A stretch of 20,335 nucleotides of DNA from an uncultured Oscillospiraceae bacterium (GCA_900549055.1 URNB01000027.1:1-20335), one strand, 5' to 3'; counted from the first letter of the stretch, positions 6,806-15,390 are shown. Notes: generated by a model not told the origin, from the sequence alone. Numbers and translations: made by a program.

Positions 6806-7723
6806 ATGCTGTCATTTTTCAGTTCTTTGCCGGGCGCGGTGGCGCAGGGCGCAATATGGGGTATTATGGCGGTAGGTGTGTTTATCACCTATAAAATACT
6901 TGACCTTGCCGACCTCACGGTAGACGGCTCGTTCGGCACGGGCGGCGCGGTGCTGGTTGTATGTACCGCAAGTGGAATGAACATATATCTTGCCATGCTT
7001 TTATCGTTGCTTGCGGGCTGCGCAGCGGGCTTTGTAACGGGCGTTCTGCACACGAAATTCGGCATTCCCGCGATTCTTGCCGGAATACTTACGCAAATAG
7101 CTCTTTACTCGGTAAATCTCCGAATTATGAGCGGCAAGGCAAATCAGCCGCTTTCAGCTATGAAATACAGAAAAATACTTCTGGTTTCTCTACGCAGCAT
7201 AAATAAATCGCTTATTGTCTGCGGTATATTTGTGGTTGTAATAATTGCGCTGCTTTATTGGTTCTTCGGCACAGAGCTTGGTCATTCGCTCAGAGCCACA
7301 GGCTGCAATCAGGCGATGGCGCGGGCAAACGGAATAAACACCTCAACGAACAAGATAATAGGCTTTGTTGTATCAAACGGTATTGTGGCGCTCTCGGGCG
7401 GGCTGCTTGCACAGTACCAGGGCTTTGCCGACGTTAATATGGGGCGCGGCGCCATAGTAATAGGTCTTGCCGCCATAATAATAGGCGACGTGGTATTCGG
7501 TAAGATATTCAAAAACTTTGCGCTTAAGCTTTTAGGCGCGGTTTTGGGCGGCGTCATCTACTATATAGTTATAACCTTTGTTTTGTGGCTGGGACTTCCC
7601 GCAAATGACCTTAAAATGCTTACGGCGGCGGTTGTGGCACTTTTCCTCGGAGTACCCTATTGGAAGGGCAAGCTTGCCGAAAAACGCGTAAAACCCGCCG
7701 AGGAGGTAAAAGCCGATGCTTGA
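6806..7723 (+). CDS. ABC transporter permease (TrpY/COG4120 type)
   Basis: A 305-residue polytopic membrane protein, about eight hydrophobic segments, of the branched-chain-like permease fold used by TrpXYZ-type importers. Visible family traits are AQGAIWGIMAVGVFITYKILDLADLTVDGSF near the N terminus, the cytoplasmic loop GHSLRATGCNQAMARANGI that should contact the ATPase (about residues 160-180), and SGGLLAQYQGFADVNMGRG. ATG 6806 is chosen because AAAGGAA lies about 9 bases before it. A TTG at 6788 lies upstream of that site. The last codons overlap the ATPase gene start (ATGCTTGA, 8 bases). Confidence 0.88.
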   Translation: MLSFFSSLPGAVAQGAIWGIMAVGVFITYKILDLADLTVDGSFGTGGAVLVVCTASGMNIYLAMLLSLLAGCAAGFVTGVLHTKFGIPAILAGILTQIALYSVNLRIMSGKANQPLSAMKYRKILLVSLRSINKSLIVCGIFVVVIIALLYWFFGTELGHSLRATGCNQAMARANGINTSTNKIIGFVVSNGIVALSGGLLAQYQGFADVNMGRGAIVIGLAAIIIGDVVFGKIFKNFALKLLGAVLGGVIYYIVITFVLWLGLPANDLKMLTAAVVALFLGVPYWKGKLAEKRVKPAEEVKADA

Positions 7724-8510
7724 AATTAAAAATGTTTATAAAACCTTTAACCCGGGCACAATAAACGAGAAAAAGGCGTTAAACGGGCTTAATTTAACCC
7801 TTAATGACGGCGACTTTGTTACCGTAATAGGCGGAAACGGCGCGGGAAAATCGACCATGCTTAATATGATAGCGGGCGTTTACCCGGTGGACAGCGGCGC
7901 TATAATAATTGACGGCACCGACGTTACAAAGCTGCCCGAGCACAAGCGCGCAAAGTATTTGGGGCGCGTTTTCCAGGACCCTATGATGGGCACTGCGGCC
8001 GATATGTGGATAGAGGAAAATATGGCGCTTGCCGCCCGCAGGGGTCAAAGGCGCGGGCTTAAATGGGCGATAAACAAGCACGAGCGCGAGCAGTTCAAAA
8101 AAATGCTTTCCGAGCTTGATTTGGGGCTTGAAAACCGCCTTTCGGCAAAGGTGGGACTGCTTTCGGGCGGTCAGCGCCAGGCGCTTACGCTTTTAATGGC
8201 GGTAATGAAAAAGCCCAAGCTTTTGCTGCTTGACGAGCACACCGCGGCGCTCGACCCGAAAACCGCCGCAAAGGTGCTTGAGCTTTCTGATAAGTTTATA
8301 GCCGAGGAGGGGCTTACCGCTATGATGGTAACCCACAATATGCGCGACGCAATAGCCCACGGCAACCGCCTTATTATGATGAACAACGGAAAAATAATAC
8401 TCGACGTTTCGGGCGAGGAAAAGAAAAAACTCACGGTTGAATACCTGCTTGAGGCCTTCAGCAAATTGAGCGGCGAGGAATTTGCAAACGACAGGGCGCT
8501 GCTTAACTGA
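7716..8510 (+). CDS. ABC transporter ATP-binding protein (TrpZ/COG1101 type)
   Basis: A 264-residue ABC ATPase that powers the preceding permease. Walker A GGNGAGKST (about 38-46), Q-loop in GRVFQDPMMG (about 84-93), signature LSGGQRQAL (about 149-157), Walker B LLLLDEHTAALD (about 169-180) and H-loop VTHN (about 204-207) are all intact. The Q-loop sequence FQDPMMGTA is typical of this sub-family. The ribosome site GAGGAGG lies inside the permease end, and the ATG overlaps the permease stop by 8 bases. It closes the three-gene operon, and I see no terminator hairpin in the 77 bases after it. Confidence 0.9.
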   Translation: MLEIKNVYKTFNPGTINEKKALNGLNLTLNDGDFVTVIGGNGAGKSTMLNMIAGVYPVDSGAIIIDGTDVTKLPEHKRAKYLGRVFQDPMMGTAADMWIEENMALAARRGQRRGLKWAINKHEREQFKKMLSELDLGLENRLSAKVGLLSGGQRQALTLLMAVMKKPKLLLLDEHTAALDPKTAAKVLELSDKFIAEEGLTAMMVTHNMRDAIAHGNRLIMMNNGKIILDVSGEEKKKLTVEYLLEAFSKLSGEEFANDRALLN

Positions 8511-8527
8511 TTTTTGCATTTTGGCAC

Positions 8528-8555
8528 TTGAAAACTTTTTTAAATATGGTAAAAT
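8528..8555 (+). promoter_or_regulatory. Promoter of pduL-hemW-phosphatase
   Basis: -35 TTGAAA (8528-8533), 16-base spacer, -10 TAAAAT (8550-8555). Transcription would start near 8562, just before the AAAGGAG ribosome site of pduL. Confidence 0.7.
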
Positions 8556-8587
8556 TAAATTAGATTAAAAAAAGGAGTTCTTATAAA

Positions 8588-9160
8588 ATGGCAAAAGAAG
8601 TTTTGGTTGAAATATCCGCGCGCCACGTTCATGTAACAGACGAGGCACTTGAAATACTTTTCGGCAAGGGTCACAAGCTCACCCCGAAAAAGGATCTCTC
8701 ACAGCCCGGTCAGTTTGCGTGCGAGGAAAAGGTTACCATAGTAGGCCCGAAATCACAGCTTAAAGCGTCGATATTAGGTCCGACCCGCCCCGAAACACAG
8801 GTTGAGCTGTCTCTTACAGACGCTCGCTCTATCGGCGTTACCGCGCCCATAAGAGAATCGGGCGATATTAAGGGCTCGGGCGTATGTAAGCTGGTAGGCC
8901 CCGCAGGTGAAATTGAGCTGACCGAGGGTGTTATCGCCGCAAAGCGCCATATACATATGACCCCCGAGGACGCCGAGAAATACGGCATTAAGGACAAGCA
9001 GATTGTCAGCGTTAAAATCCCGACCGAGGGTCGCGCGCTTGTTTTCGGTGACGTTGTGGCTCGCGTCAGCCCCAAATATAAGCTTGCCATGCACATAGAT
9101 ACCGACGAGGCAAATGCCGCTGCAGTTCCCGGCAGCTGCATGGGTGAAATTCTTGACTGA
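8588..9160 (+). CDS. pduL: Phosphate propanoyltransferase / PduL-type phosphotransacylase
   Basis: A 190-residue PduL-family (PF06130) zinc phosphotransacylase that interconverts acyl-CoA plus phosphate and acyl-phosphate plus CoA, acetyl or propionyl. Its repeated half-domains each carry the His motif: ARHVHVT (H13, H15) and AKRHIHMTPEDA (H121, H123), with MHIDTDEANAA (H169) near the end and the GPTRPETQVE strand with conserved Arg. It lacks an N-terminal extension of the kind that targets microcompartments, and no microcompartment or acetate kinase genes are near, so a cytosolic role in acetate/ATP metabolism is the likely one. ATG 8588 has AAAGGAG 10 bases upstream. Its last codons hold the probable start of hemW. 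Confidence 0.93.
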   Translation: MAKEVLVEISARHVHVTDEALEILFGKGHKLTPKKDLSQPGQFACEEKVTIVGPKSQLKASILGPTRPETQVELSLTDARSIGVTAPIRESGDIKGSGVCKLVGPAGEIELTEGVIAAKRHIHMTPEDAEKYGIKDKQIVSVKIPTEGRALVFGDVVARVSPKYKLAMHIDTDEANAAAVPGSCMGEILD

Positions 9161-10265
9161 TAACCCCATAGGTCTTTATATCCACATACCCTTTTGCACG
9201 AAAAAATGCGCGTATTGCGATTTCTATTCCGCCTGTGTTACGGAGGAGCTTATAAACGCATATGTTAAAGGGCTTTGTGAATCATTTAAAATTTGGGGCG
9301 ATAAAATCTGTCGCCCTATTGATACGGTATACTTCGGCGGAGGAACGCCGTCGCTTTTGGGGAACAGAATTGTTCCCCTTTTAAGGGCGGCGCGCTCCTC
9401 TTTTTGTATTACCGATAATGCCGAGATAACCGCCGAGTTAAACCCCGCGGGCAATTCCGCCGAATTTCTTTCCGCCTGCAAAACGGCAGGGGTAAACAGG
9501 CTGTCGGTAGGCGCGCAAAGCGGAAGTGACGAAGAGCTTTTGCTGCTCGGGCGAACGCACACCGTAAAGGACACCGCCGAAACGGTTAAAGCGGCGCGGG
9601 ATATGGGCTTTAGAAACATTTCGCTTGATTTAATGTGCGGTCTTCCGGGCTCAAATACAAAAAGTCTTAAAAAGAGCCTTGATTTTACCGTGGGGCTTGA
9701 GCCGGAGCATATATCCGTATATATACTGAAAATAGAGGAAAACACCCTGTTTTATAAAAATAAGGCTACGCTTACGCTGCCGGATGACGACGAAACGGCA
9801 GAGCAATATATGTATATATGCGAATACCTCGAAAGTAAGGGATATTTGCATTATGAAATATCAAATTTCTGCCGCCCGGGGTATGAAAGCCGCCATAACC
9901 TTAAATACTGGAACTGCGACGAATATTTAGGCATAGGCGCGGCGTCGCACTCGTTTATTGACGGAAAGCGATTTTTCTACCCCCGCAGCATTAAAGCCTT
10001 TTTAAACGGGGAGCCGCCTGTGCCCGACGGCGACGGCGGAGACGCGGCCGAATACATTATGCTCCGCTTGCGGTTATCCCGCGGGGTAAATTTTGCCGAA
10101 TACCGCAGGCGGTTCGGGTCTGACCTGTCTGATAGCTTTATAAAAGCGGCGGAACGCCTGAAAAGTATAGGGCTTGTAAAAATAACCGAAAACGCGGTTG
10201 CGATAACCGACAGGGGTATGCCGGTTTCCAACAGCATAATAACCGAATTATTGGAGAATATATAA
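9153..10265 (+). CDS. hemW: HemW-like radical SAM protein (coproporphyrinogen oxidase family)
   Basis: About 370 residues. The N terminus LYIHIPFCTKKCAYCDFYS has the radical SAM cysteines C15, C19 and C22 of the HemN/HemW family, then FGGGTPSLL, ITAELNP, RLSVGAQS, LGRTHT, SLDLMCGLPG, and a C-terminal HemN domain. It lacks the long N-terminal arm of true HemN oxygen-independent coproporphyrinogen oxidase, so it is best called HemW, a heme chaperone. Its exact client is unknown. I prefer TTG 9153 as start: GGTGA lies 5 bases before it, it overlaps the pduL stop as TTGACTGA, and it gives the normal short lead into the first strand. The frame is open from ATG 9114. Its stop TAA shares one base with the next ATG. 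Confidence 0.88.
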   Translation: MTDNPIGLYIHIPFCTKKCAYCDFYSACVTEELINAYVKGLCESFKIWGDKICRPIDTVYFGGGTPSLLGNRIVPLLRAARSSFCITDNAEITAELNPAGNSAEFLSACKTAGVNRLSVGAQSGSDEELLLLGRTHTVKDTAETVKAARDMGFRNISLDLMCGLPGSNTKSLKKSLDFTVGLEPEHISVYILKIEENTLFYKNKATLTLPDDDETAEQYMYICEYLESKGYLHYEISNFCRPGYESRHNLKYWNCDEYLGIGAASHSFIDGKRFFYPRSIKAFLNGEPPVPDGDGGDAAEYIMLRLRLSRGVNFAEYRRRFGSDLSDSFIKAAERLKSIGLVKITENAVAITDRGMPVSNSIITELLENI

Positions 10266-10870
10266 TGAGAACGCTTAAAATTCATCTTATACGCCATGGA
10301 GCTACCGACGCGAATTATGACGGACGGTACATAGGCTGCAAAACCGATTTACCGCTCGCCCCCGAGGGGCTGAACGAGCTGCGCCTGTTAAAGGACGATA
10401 TCGACTACCCCGAAATCGAAAGGCTCTATTCAAGCCCCATGCTGCGCTGCCGCCAGACGGGAGCCGTGCTTTACCCCGATTTTGAGCCCGTAATGGTTGA
10501 GGAATTAAAGGAGTATGATTTCGGTTCGTTTGAAAATAAGACCGCAGCAGAGCTTGAAAGCAACCCGAATTTTATACCGTGGACATCCGGCAGGCTGTCC
10601 GCTCCGCCCGGAGGTGAGAATAATTCCGGGTTTATAAAGCGCATTTGCGTAGGCTTTAATAAGATCGTGCTTGATATGATTGAAGGCGGGCTTACGGAAT
10701 CAGCTGTTATAATGCACGGCGGCGCTATTATGATGCTGCTCGGCGTTTCCGCCGTGCCGAGGCGCAAGCCCGTTGAATGGACGGCGGATAACGGCAGGGG
10801 CTATTCAGTAAGAGTTACCCCCTCGCTTTACCATAAAAGCGGCGTTATAGAGGTTTACGGTGTTGTGTGA
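10265..10870 (+). CDS. Histidine phosphatase family protein (CobC/phosphoglycerate-mutase-like)
   Basis: A 201-residue branch-1 histidine phosphatase. The phospho-accepting His is H11 in LIRHGATD. R61 in SSPMLRCRQT, E83 in LKEYDFGSFE and the second His H151 in VIMHGGAIMM complete the pocket. Such enzymes include alpha-ribazole phosphatase (CobC/CobZ) and general phosphatases. With no cobalamin genes near, the substrate stays open. The start ATG overlaps the hemW stop (TAATG), so it is translated from the same message. No clear terminator hairpin follows. Confidence 0.87.
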   Translation: MRTLKIHLIRHGATDANYDGRYIGCKTDLPLAPEGLNELRLLKDDIDYPEIERLYSSPMLRCRQTGAVLYPDFEPVMVEELKEYDFGSFENKTAAELESNPNFIPWTSGRLSAPPGGENNSGFIKRICVGFNKIVLDMIEGGLTESAVIMHGGAIMMLLGVSAVPRRKPVEWTADNGRGYSVRVTPSLYHKSGVIEVYGVV

Positions 10871-10927
10871 TATTTCTGCCTTTATTGCCTGAATTGAAAA
10901 TATTTTACCGAAAAAATCAAAAATCCG

Positions 10928-10957
10928 CTTACATTAAATTCCGAATTGTGGTACAAT
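10928..10957 (+). promoter_or_regulatory. Possible promoter of the CarD-family gene
   Basis: A good -10 TACAAT (10952-10957) with a weak -35 CTTACA (10928-10933) 18 bases upstream. It is the only candidate in the 153-base gap, and its weak -35 makes the call tentative. Confidence 0.4.
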
Positions 10958-11023
10958 AACATTATGTCGGCGGCATAGCACCGTTATAATAATGCGGTAT
11001 TTCAGGCAAAGGAAGAATGAAGG

Positions 11024-11500
11024 GTGTATAAAATAGGAGAGAAGATAATTTACGGGAAAACCGGAGTTTGCGTTGTGGAGAGTATCGAGGAAAAAACCGT
11101 TCCGGGCGGAAAAAGGCCGTATTACACATTGAAGCCGATGTATCAGCAAAACAATGTAATCTACGCACCGGCGGACAGTGATAAAATTTTCATGCGCCCG
11201 CTTATTTCGCGCGAAAATGCCGAAAGGCTCGTTGAAAGCGTACCCGCAATAAGAGACAGCGTGCTTGCGGGGAATACAGTAGCGGAGGATGCCGACTGCC
11301 GCACCTGCGAGGAGCTGCTGCACCTTGCGGTCGGAATTTATGAAAAGCGCAGGGAGGTGCGCAGACTCAAACGCAAGCTGGGCTATACATATGAAAAACG
11401 GCTGCATAATGCAGAGCAGGTTCTTTTCGGTGAACTTGCGGCGGTATTGGAAATAGAACCGGAAAGCGTACCGGAAGTGCTGTTTGCAAGCGTCAGATAG
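11024..11500 (+). CDS. CarD/CdnL-family transcriptional regulator
   Basis: A 158-residue protein with an N-terminal CarD/TRCF RNA-polymerase-interacting domain: MYKIGEKIIYGKTGVCVVESIEEKT, then YYTLKPMYQQNNVIYAPAD and the FMRPLISRENA turn. The rest is a helical, basic part (KRREVRRLKRKLGYTYEKR). CarD-type proteins bind the beta subunit and influence open complex stability. Stand-alone copies of about this length are common in Clostridia. The start is GTG 11024 behind AAAGGAAG with an 8-base spacer. There is no in-frame ATG nearby. It is followed by the phe T-box promoter. A short AT-rich palindrome (TATGTAATTTTACATA, about 11509-11524) follows, too weak to call a terminator. Confidence 0.85.
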   Translation: MYKIGEKIIYGKTGVCVVESIEEKTVPGGKRPYYTLKPMYQQNNVIYAPADSDKIFMRPLISRENAERLVESVPAIRDSVLAGNTVAEDADCRTCEELLHLAVGIYEKRREVRRLKRKLGYTYEKRLHNAEQVLFGELAAVLEIEPESVPEVLFASVR

Positions 11501-11539
11501 ATGCTTTGTATGTAATTTTACATATATTTCTTAAAAAGC

Positions 11540-11568
11540 TTGACTTTTATTTCACTCGGTGTTAAGAT
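11540..11568 (+). promoter_or_regulatory. Promoter of the pheST leader
   Basis: -35 TTGACT (11540-11545), 17-base spacer, -10 TAAGAT (11563-11568). The RNA would start near 11575. Confidence 0.85.
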
Positions 11569-11570
11569 AT

Positions 11571-11631
11571 AGACGATACAATCAGACGAATTTTCCGCTA
11601 TGGAAAGTATTGTGCCCTGATTGTATTGTCT
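11571..11631 (+). other. Extra leader hairpin upstream of the T-box
   Basis: Arms 11571-11585 and 11617-11631 pair over 15 positions with a single G-U pair. The loop holds a smaller hairpin, TTTCC (11592-11596) with GGAAA (11602-11606). It lies between the promoter and stem I of the T-box and is not part of the usual T-box architecture. It lacks a T tract. Confidence 0.75.
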
Positions 11632-11640
11632 ATTTAAATG

Positions 11641-11887
11641 CGATGATAAAGGAAAGTAGAGGAATCTCCGCCTTAAGAGAGTCTCCGCCGCGGCTGTAAG
11701 CGGGGGCAGGTATGAATTTTTTGAAGTTCCCTTTTGAGCAGCGCGGCTGAAAAAAACAGTAGGCGACGACGGAGGAGCACCGTTACAGGCTCTAAAGAGT
11801 GTTTGCTCTCGGAGCGAAAATTACGGGTGGTACCGCGGAGTATTTTGTACTTCGTCCTGTTTTTACAGGGCGGAGTTTATTTTTTTA
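11641..11887 (+). promoter_or_regulatory. T-box riboswitch, phenylalanine (specifier TTC)
   Basis: A tRNA-sensing leader in front of pheS. Stem I begins near 11649 with AAAGGAAAGTAG (the AGTA specifier-loop motif). The distal part GGCTGTAAGC follows, and the 3' side reads GAAG-TTC-CCTTTTGAG, so that AAAGG pairs with CCTTT and the specifier is TTC (Phe). The antiterminator T-box core GGGTGGTACCGCGG is at 11825-11838, followed by the competing terminator at 11849-11886. Uncharged tRNA-Phe would pair with specifier and T-box and allow read-through into pheS-pheT. Confidence 0.95.
11849..11886 (+). terminator. T-box-controlled terminator before pheS
   Basis: ACTTCGTCCTGT (11849-11860) pairs over 12 positions, with three G-U pairs, with ACAGGGCGGAGT (11865-11876). 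The loop is TTTT, and a T-rich tract TTATTTTTTT follows. It is mutually exclusive with the antiterminator. Confidence 0.93.
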
Positions 11888-11902
11888 TACGGAGGAAAGG
11901 CA

Positions 11903-12922
11903 ATGAAGGAAAAAATCGAAGCCATAAGAGCGGCGGCAAAGGCTGCTATTGAAAAAACGGCAAGCGAAAACGAAATTGAAGAATTAAGGGTAAAATATTT
12001 AGGTAAAAAGGGCGAGCTTACGGCTCTCTTGAAGCAAATGGGATCGCTTTCCCCCGAGGAACGCCCGGCTATGGGTCAGCTTGTAAACGAGGCAAAGCAA
12101 AAGCTTGAAGCGCTTATAACCGAGAAAAAGGCGGAAATGAAGCAAAAGGCCACCGAGGCAAAGCTTAAAGCCGAAACGATTGATATTACCATGCCCGCAA
12201 AAGAGGTTAAAACGGGTGGCATACACCCGCTTAATCACGTTGTAAACGATATGATTGATATTTTCCAGTCTATGGGCTTTGACGTGGTAGACGGCCCCGA
12301 GGTTGAAACCGACCACTATAATTTCGAATGCCTGAATGTTCCTGCGGATCACCCCGCGCGCGATATGCAGGATACCTTCTATTTAGGTGAAAACCTGCTT
12401 TTGCGCACACAGACCTCCGCTGCGCAGATAAGAACAATGGAAACAAGAAAGCCGCCGATACGCGTTATATGCCCCGGCAGAGTGTACCGCGCCGATGAGG
12501 TGGACGCGACCCATTCCCCCGTTTTTCACCAGCTTGAGGGTCTTGTGGTTGATAAGGGCATTACCATGTGCGACCTTAAGGGCGTGCTTGAGCAGTTTGC
12601 AAGGGAAATTTACGGCAAGGATACAAAGGTGCGTTTCCGCCCCTCGTTCTTCCCGTTTACAGAGCCGAGCGTTGAAGTGGACGTTTCGTGCAGCGAGTGT
12701 GGGGGCAAGGGCTGCCGCGTTTGCAAGGGCGCGGGCTGGATAGAAATTTTGGGCGCGGGTATGGTGCACCCGAATGTGCTGCGCTCCTGCGGAATTGACC
12801 CCGATATTTACACGGGCTTTGCGTTCGGCATAGGCATTGACCGAATTACCACAACACGCTATAAAATAAGCGACATCCGCCTGCTTTTCGAGAACGACAA
12901 GCGTTTCTTAGAGCAGTTTTAA
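11903..12922 (+). CDS. pheS: Phenylalanyl-tRNA synthetase alpha subunit
   Basis: A 339-residue class II synthetase subunit that forms an alpha2-beta2 enzyme with PheT and charges tRNA-Phe. The N-terminal coiled coil (residues 1-90) binds tRNA. The catalytic core shows HPLNHVVNDM, GPEVETDHYNFECLN, motif 2 region RTQTSAAQIRTM and RVICPGRVYRADEVDATHSPVFHQLEG, then FRPSFFPFTEPSVEVDV and motif 3 FGIGIDRI. Between them four cysteines C263, C266, C271 and C274 form CxxCx4CxxC, a probable zinc knuckle seen in some bacterial PheS. ATG 11903 is preceded by GGAGGAAAGG. Controlled by the T-box upstream, 15 bases from pheT. Confidence 0.97.
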   Translation: MKEKIEAIRAAAKAAIEKTASENEIEELRVKYLGKKGELTALLKQMGSLSPEERPAMGQLVNEAKQKLEALITEKKAEMKQKATEAKLKAETIDITMPAKEVKTGGIHPLNHVVNDMIDIFQSMGFDVVDGPEVETDHYNFECLNVPADHPARDMQDTFYLGENLLLRTQTSAAQIRTMETRKPPIRVICPGRVYRADEVDATHSPVFHQLEGLVVDKGITMCDLKGVLEQFAREIYGKDTKVRFRPSFFPFTEPSVEVDVSCSECGGKGCRVCKGAGWIEILGAGMVHPNVLRSCGIDPDIYTGFAFGIGIDRITTTRYKISDIRLLFENDKRFLEQF

Positions 12923-12937
12923 AGGGGGAAGCACAAA

Positions 12938-15328
12938 ATGAAAATTTCACTTGAAGCTTTAAAAAGATATGTTGATATAAATGTTCCCGTTGAGGAGCTT
13001 TGCGACCGTATGGTAATGGCGGGCTTTGAAATTGAGGAAATGGAGAAGCAGGGCGAAAACATTAAAAATGTTGTAGCCGCAAAAATTTTAAAAATAACTC
13101 CGCACGAAAACAGCGACCATTTACAGATATGCCAAATGGACGTGGGTAAGAATGAGCCTGTTCAAATTGTTACGGGCGCGCAGAATATACACGAGGGCGA
13201 TTACGTTCCCGCCGCGCTTGATGACAGCTATCTGCCGAACGGCGCGCACATTGTTGCGGGCAAGCTGCGCGGCACCGAGTCAAACGGTATGCTCTGCTCG
13301 GGCGGTGAGCTGTGCCTTACCGAGGCTGATTACGAGGGTGCCGCGGTAAACGGTATACTTATTTTAAAGGGCGAGCCGAAGCCGGGCACCGACATGCGCG
13401 AGGTTTTGGGGCTTAACGATTATATAATAGACTTTAAAATTACCGCCAACCGTCCCGATTGCAACTGCTTTTTAGGTGTTGCAAAGGAAATTTCGGTAGT
13501 GTTGGGCACCGAATTTAAAGCGCCCAAGCCGGAATATAAAACGGTGGGACAGAATATATCTGATTATATAAACATTGAAGTGCGCAATTTTGACCTGTGC
13601 CCCCGCTATATAGGCAGGGTGGTTAAAAACCTGCGCATAAAGGAGTCACCCGAGTGGATGAAAAAGGCAATAACCGCCTCGGGTATGCGCCCCATTAACA
13701 ATATTGTTGATATTACAAACTTTGTAATGCTTGAAACGGGTCAGCCCATGCACGCCTTTAACTATAACGATATAGGCGGGCACAAAATAATCGTCCGCAA
13801 TGCCGAAGAGGGCGAGACCATAACCACGCTTGACGGCACCAACCACAATTTGACCTCCGATATGCTGGTTATTGCGGACGGCGAAAAGCCCTCATGCCTT
13901 GCGGGTATAATGGGCGGCAAGGAAAGCGAAATTGAAAGCGACACCACCGACCTGTTCTTAGAGTCGGCAAAGTTCCGCCGCGATAATATACGTCACACGG
14001 GCAGAGCGCTCGGTATTCGCACCGAAGCGAGCGGAAGATACGAGCGCGGCGTTGATATTATGAACGTTTCCTACGCTATGGAGCGCGCCTTGCAGCTTAT
14101 TTCAGAGCTTGACGCGGGCGATATTATTGACGGCGAGATAGACCTTAACAACGGTCTGCCCGAGGAAAGAATTATAAACGTTACAACCGATAAAATTATG
14201 GAGCTTATCGGCGTAGACGTGCCCGATGAAAAAATAGTTTCCATTTTAAACAGTCTGCATTTGCCCACCACCGCAAACGGCAAGGAGCTTACCGTGCGCG
14301 TGCCCTCTATACGCGACGACATTGAGGGCAGAGCCGATTTAGCCGAAGAGGTTATGCGAATTTACGGCTATGACCACATTATAGGCAAGCCGATGCGCGG
14401 CGACGTGGTGCGCGGCAAAAAGCTGCCCGAGCGTATAAAGTGCGATAAAATAAAGGACTTTATGACCGCCGCGGGTGCCCGTGAAATTGCAACCTATTCA
14501 TTTATAAGCTCCGCCGCTATTGATACCCTGATGTTGGACGAAAACGACGAGCGCCGCCGACAAATTAAAATTATAAACCCGCTCGGTGATGAATACTCTA
14601 CAATGCGCACCCAGCTTACAACAAGTATGCTGTCGGTTTTGGCAACCAACATCAACCGCAAGATAACAGACGGCAGATTTTACGAAATTTCAAAGCGTTT
14701 TATTGCAAAGCATTTGCCCATAACCGAGCAGCCCGACGAGATACCCACAATGTCGGTGGGAATTTACGGCAAGGATGAGGATTTCTTCACCTTAAAGGGT
14801 ATAATAGAGGGTGTAATGCGGCTTTGCGGCGCTCATACGCAGTATGAGGTGAGCCATGAACCGTATCTTCACCCGGGCAGACAGGCGCTTGTAAAGGCAA
14901 ACAACACTGTTACAGCCGTTTTCGGCGAGGTTCACCCGACAGTTGCCGCCGAGTACGGTATTGACTGCCGCGTATATGTTGCGGAAATTAAGCTTGATGT
15001 ATTGCTTAACATAAACAAGCGCAAGACTGTTTACAAGCCGCTGCCGAAATTCCCTGCGGTTGAGCGCGATTTTGCAATGCTCTGCGATAAGGACTTACCT
15101 GTGGGCGCACTTGAAAAGGCTATAACCAAGGGCGCGGGCAGACTGCTTGAAAGGCTGGAGCTTTTCGATGTATACTCAGGCTCGCAAATACCCGAGGGCA
15201 AAAAGAGCGTGGCTTACAGCGTATGGCTGAGGTCTGCCGACGCAACGCTTTCCGATAAAGAGATTGATACGGTAAACGCCGCAATAATTAAAAATCTTGA
15301 AGGTGCGGGCGCAGAGCTCAGAAAATAG
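12938..15328 (+). CDS. pheT: Phenylalanyl-tRNA synthetase beta subunit
   Basis: A 796-residue protein, the usual length. Domain order: B1 with EMAP-type tRNA-binding fold (about 40-148: VVAAKILKITPHENSDHLQIC, QIVTGAQNI), B3/B4 editing domain (about 210-390: SGMRPINNIVDITNFVMLETGQPMHAF, EASGRYERGVD), B5 (about 405-475), the catalytic-like core and the C-terminal ferredoxin-fold anticodon-binding domain (about 703-796: PKFPAVERDFAML). The start ATG 12938 has AAAGGGGGAAG about 7 bases upstream. It shares a message with pheS. No terminator hairpin is evident before the ireB promoter. Confidence 0.97.
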   Translation: MKISLEALKRYVDINVPVEELCDRMVMAGFEIEEMEKQGENIKNVVAAKILKITPHENSDHLQICQMDVGKNEPVQIVTGAQNIHEGDYVPAALDDSYLPNGAHIVAGKLRGTESNGMLCSGGELCLTEADYEGAAVNGILILKGEPKPGTDMREVLGLNDYIIDFKITANRPDCNCFLGVAKEISVVLGTEFKAPKPEYKTVGQNISDYINIEVRNFDLCPRYIGRVVKNLRIKESPEWMKKAITASGMRPINNIVDITNFVMLETGQPMHAFNYNDIGGHKIIVRNAEEGETITTLDGTNHNLTSDMLVIADGEKPSCLAGIMGGKESEIESDTTDLFLESAKFRRDNIRHTGRALGIRTEASGRYERGVDIMNVSYAMERALQLISELDAGDIIDGEIDLNNGLPEERIINVTTDKIMELIGVDVPDEKIVSILNSLHLPTTANGKELTVRVPSIRDDIEGRADLAEEVMRIYGYDHIIGKPMRGDVVRGKKLPERIKCDKIKDFMTAAGAREIATYSFISSAAIDTLMLDENDERRRQIKIINPLGDEYSTMRTQLTTSMLSVLATNINRKITDGRFYEISKRFIAKHLPITEQPDEIPTMSVGIYGKDEDFFTLKGIIEGVMRLCGAHTQYEVSHEPYLHPGRQALVKANNTVTAVFGEVHPTVAAEYGIDCRVYVAEIKLDVLLNINKRKTVYKPLPKFPAVERDFAMLCDKDLPVGALEKAITKGAGRLLERLELFDVYSGSQIPEGKKSVAYSVWLRSADATLSDKEIDTVNAAIIKNLEGAGAELRK

Positions 15329-15331
15329 TGC

Positions 15332-15360
15332 TTGAACTTTTTTGAAAAAAGGTATAAAAT
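15332..15360 (+). promoter_or_regulatory. Promoter of ireB
   Basis: -35 TTGAAC (15332-15337), 17-base spacer, -10 TAAAAT (15355-15360). It sits immediately after the pheT stop codon. Confidence 0.7.
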
Positions 15361-15390
15361 AATTATAAACAGTTGTGAGAGGTGTAATTT

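Noticed and set aside
9114..9152. Longer hemW start at ATG 9114
   Set aside because: It would overlap pduL by 47 bases and add a 13-residue lead not seen in HemW. TTG 9153 has a spaced GGTGA site and a stop/start overlap.
11509..11524. AT-rich palindrome as terminator of the CarD-family gene
   Set aside because: TATGTAATTTTACATA would have a two-base loop, almost no G/C pairs and no clean T tract, so it is unlikely to terminate.
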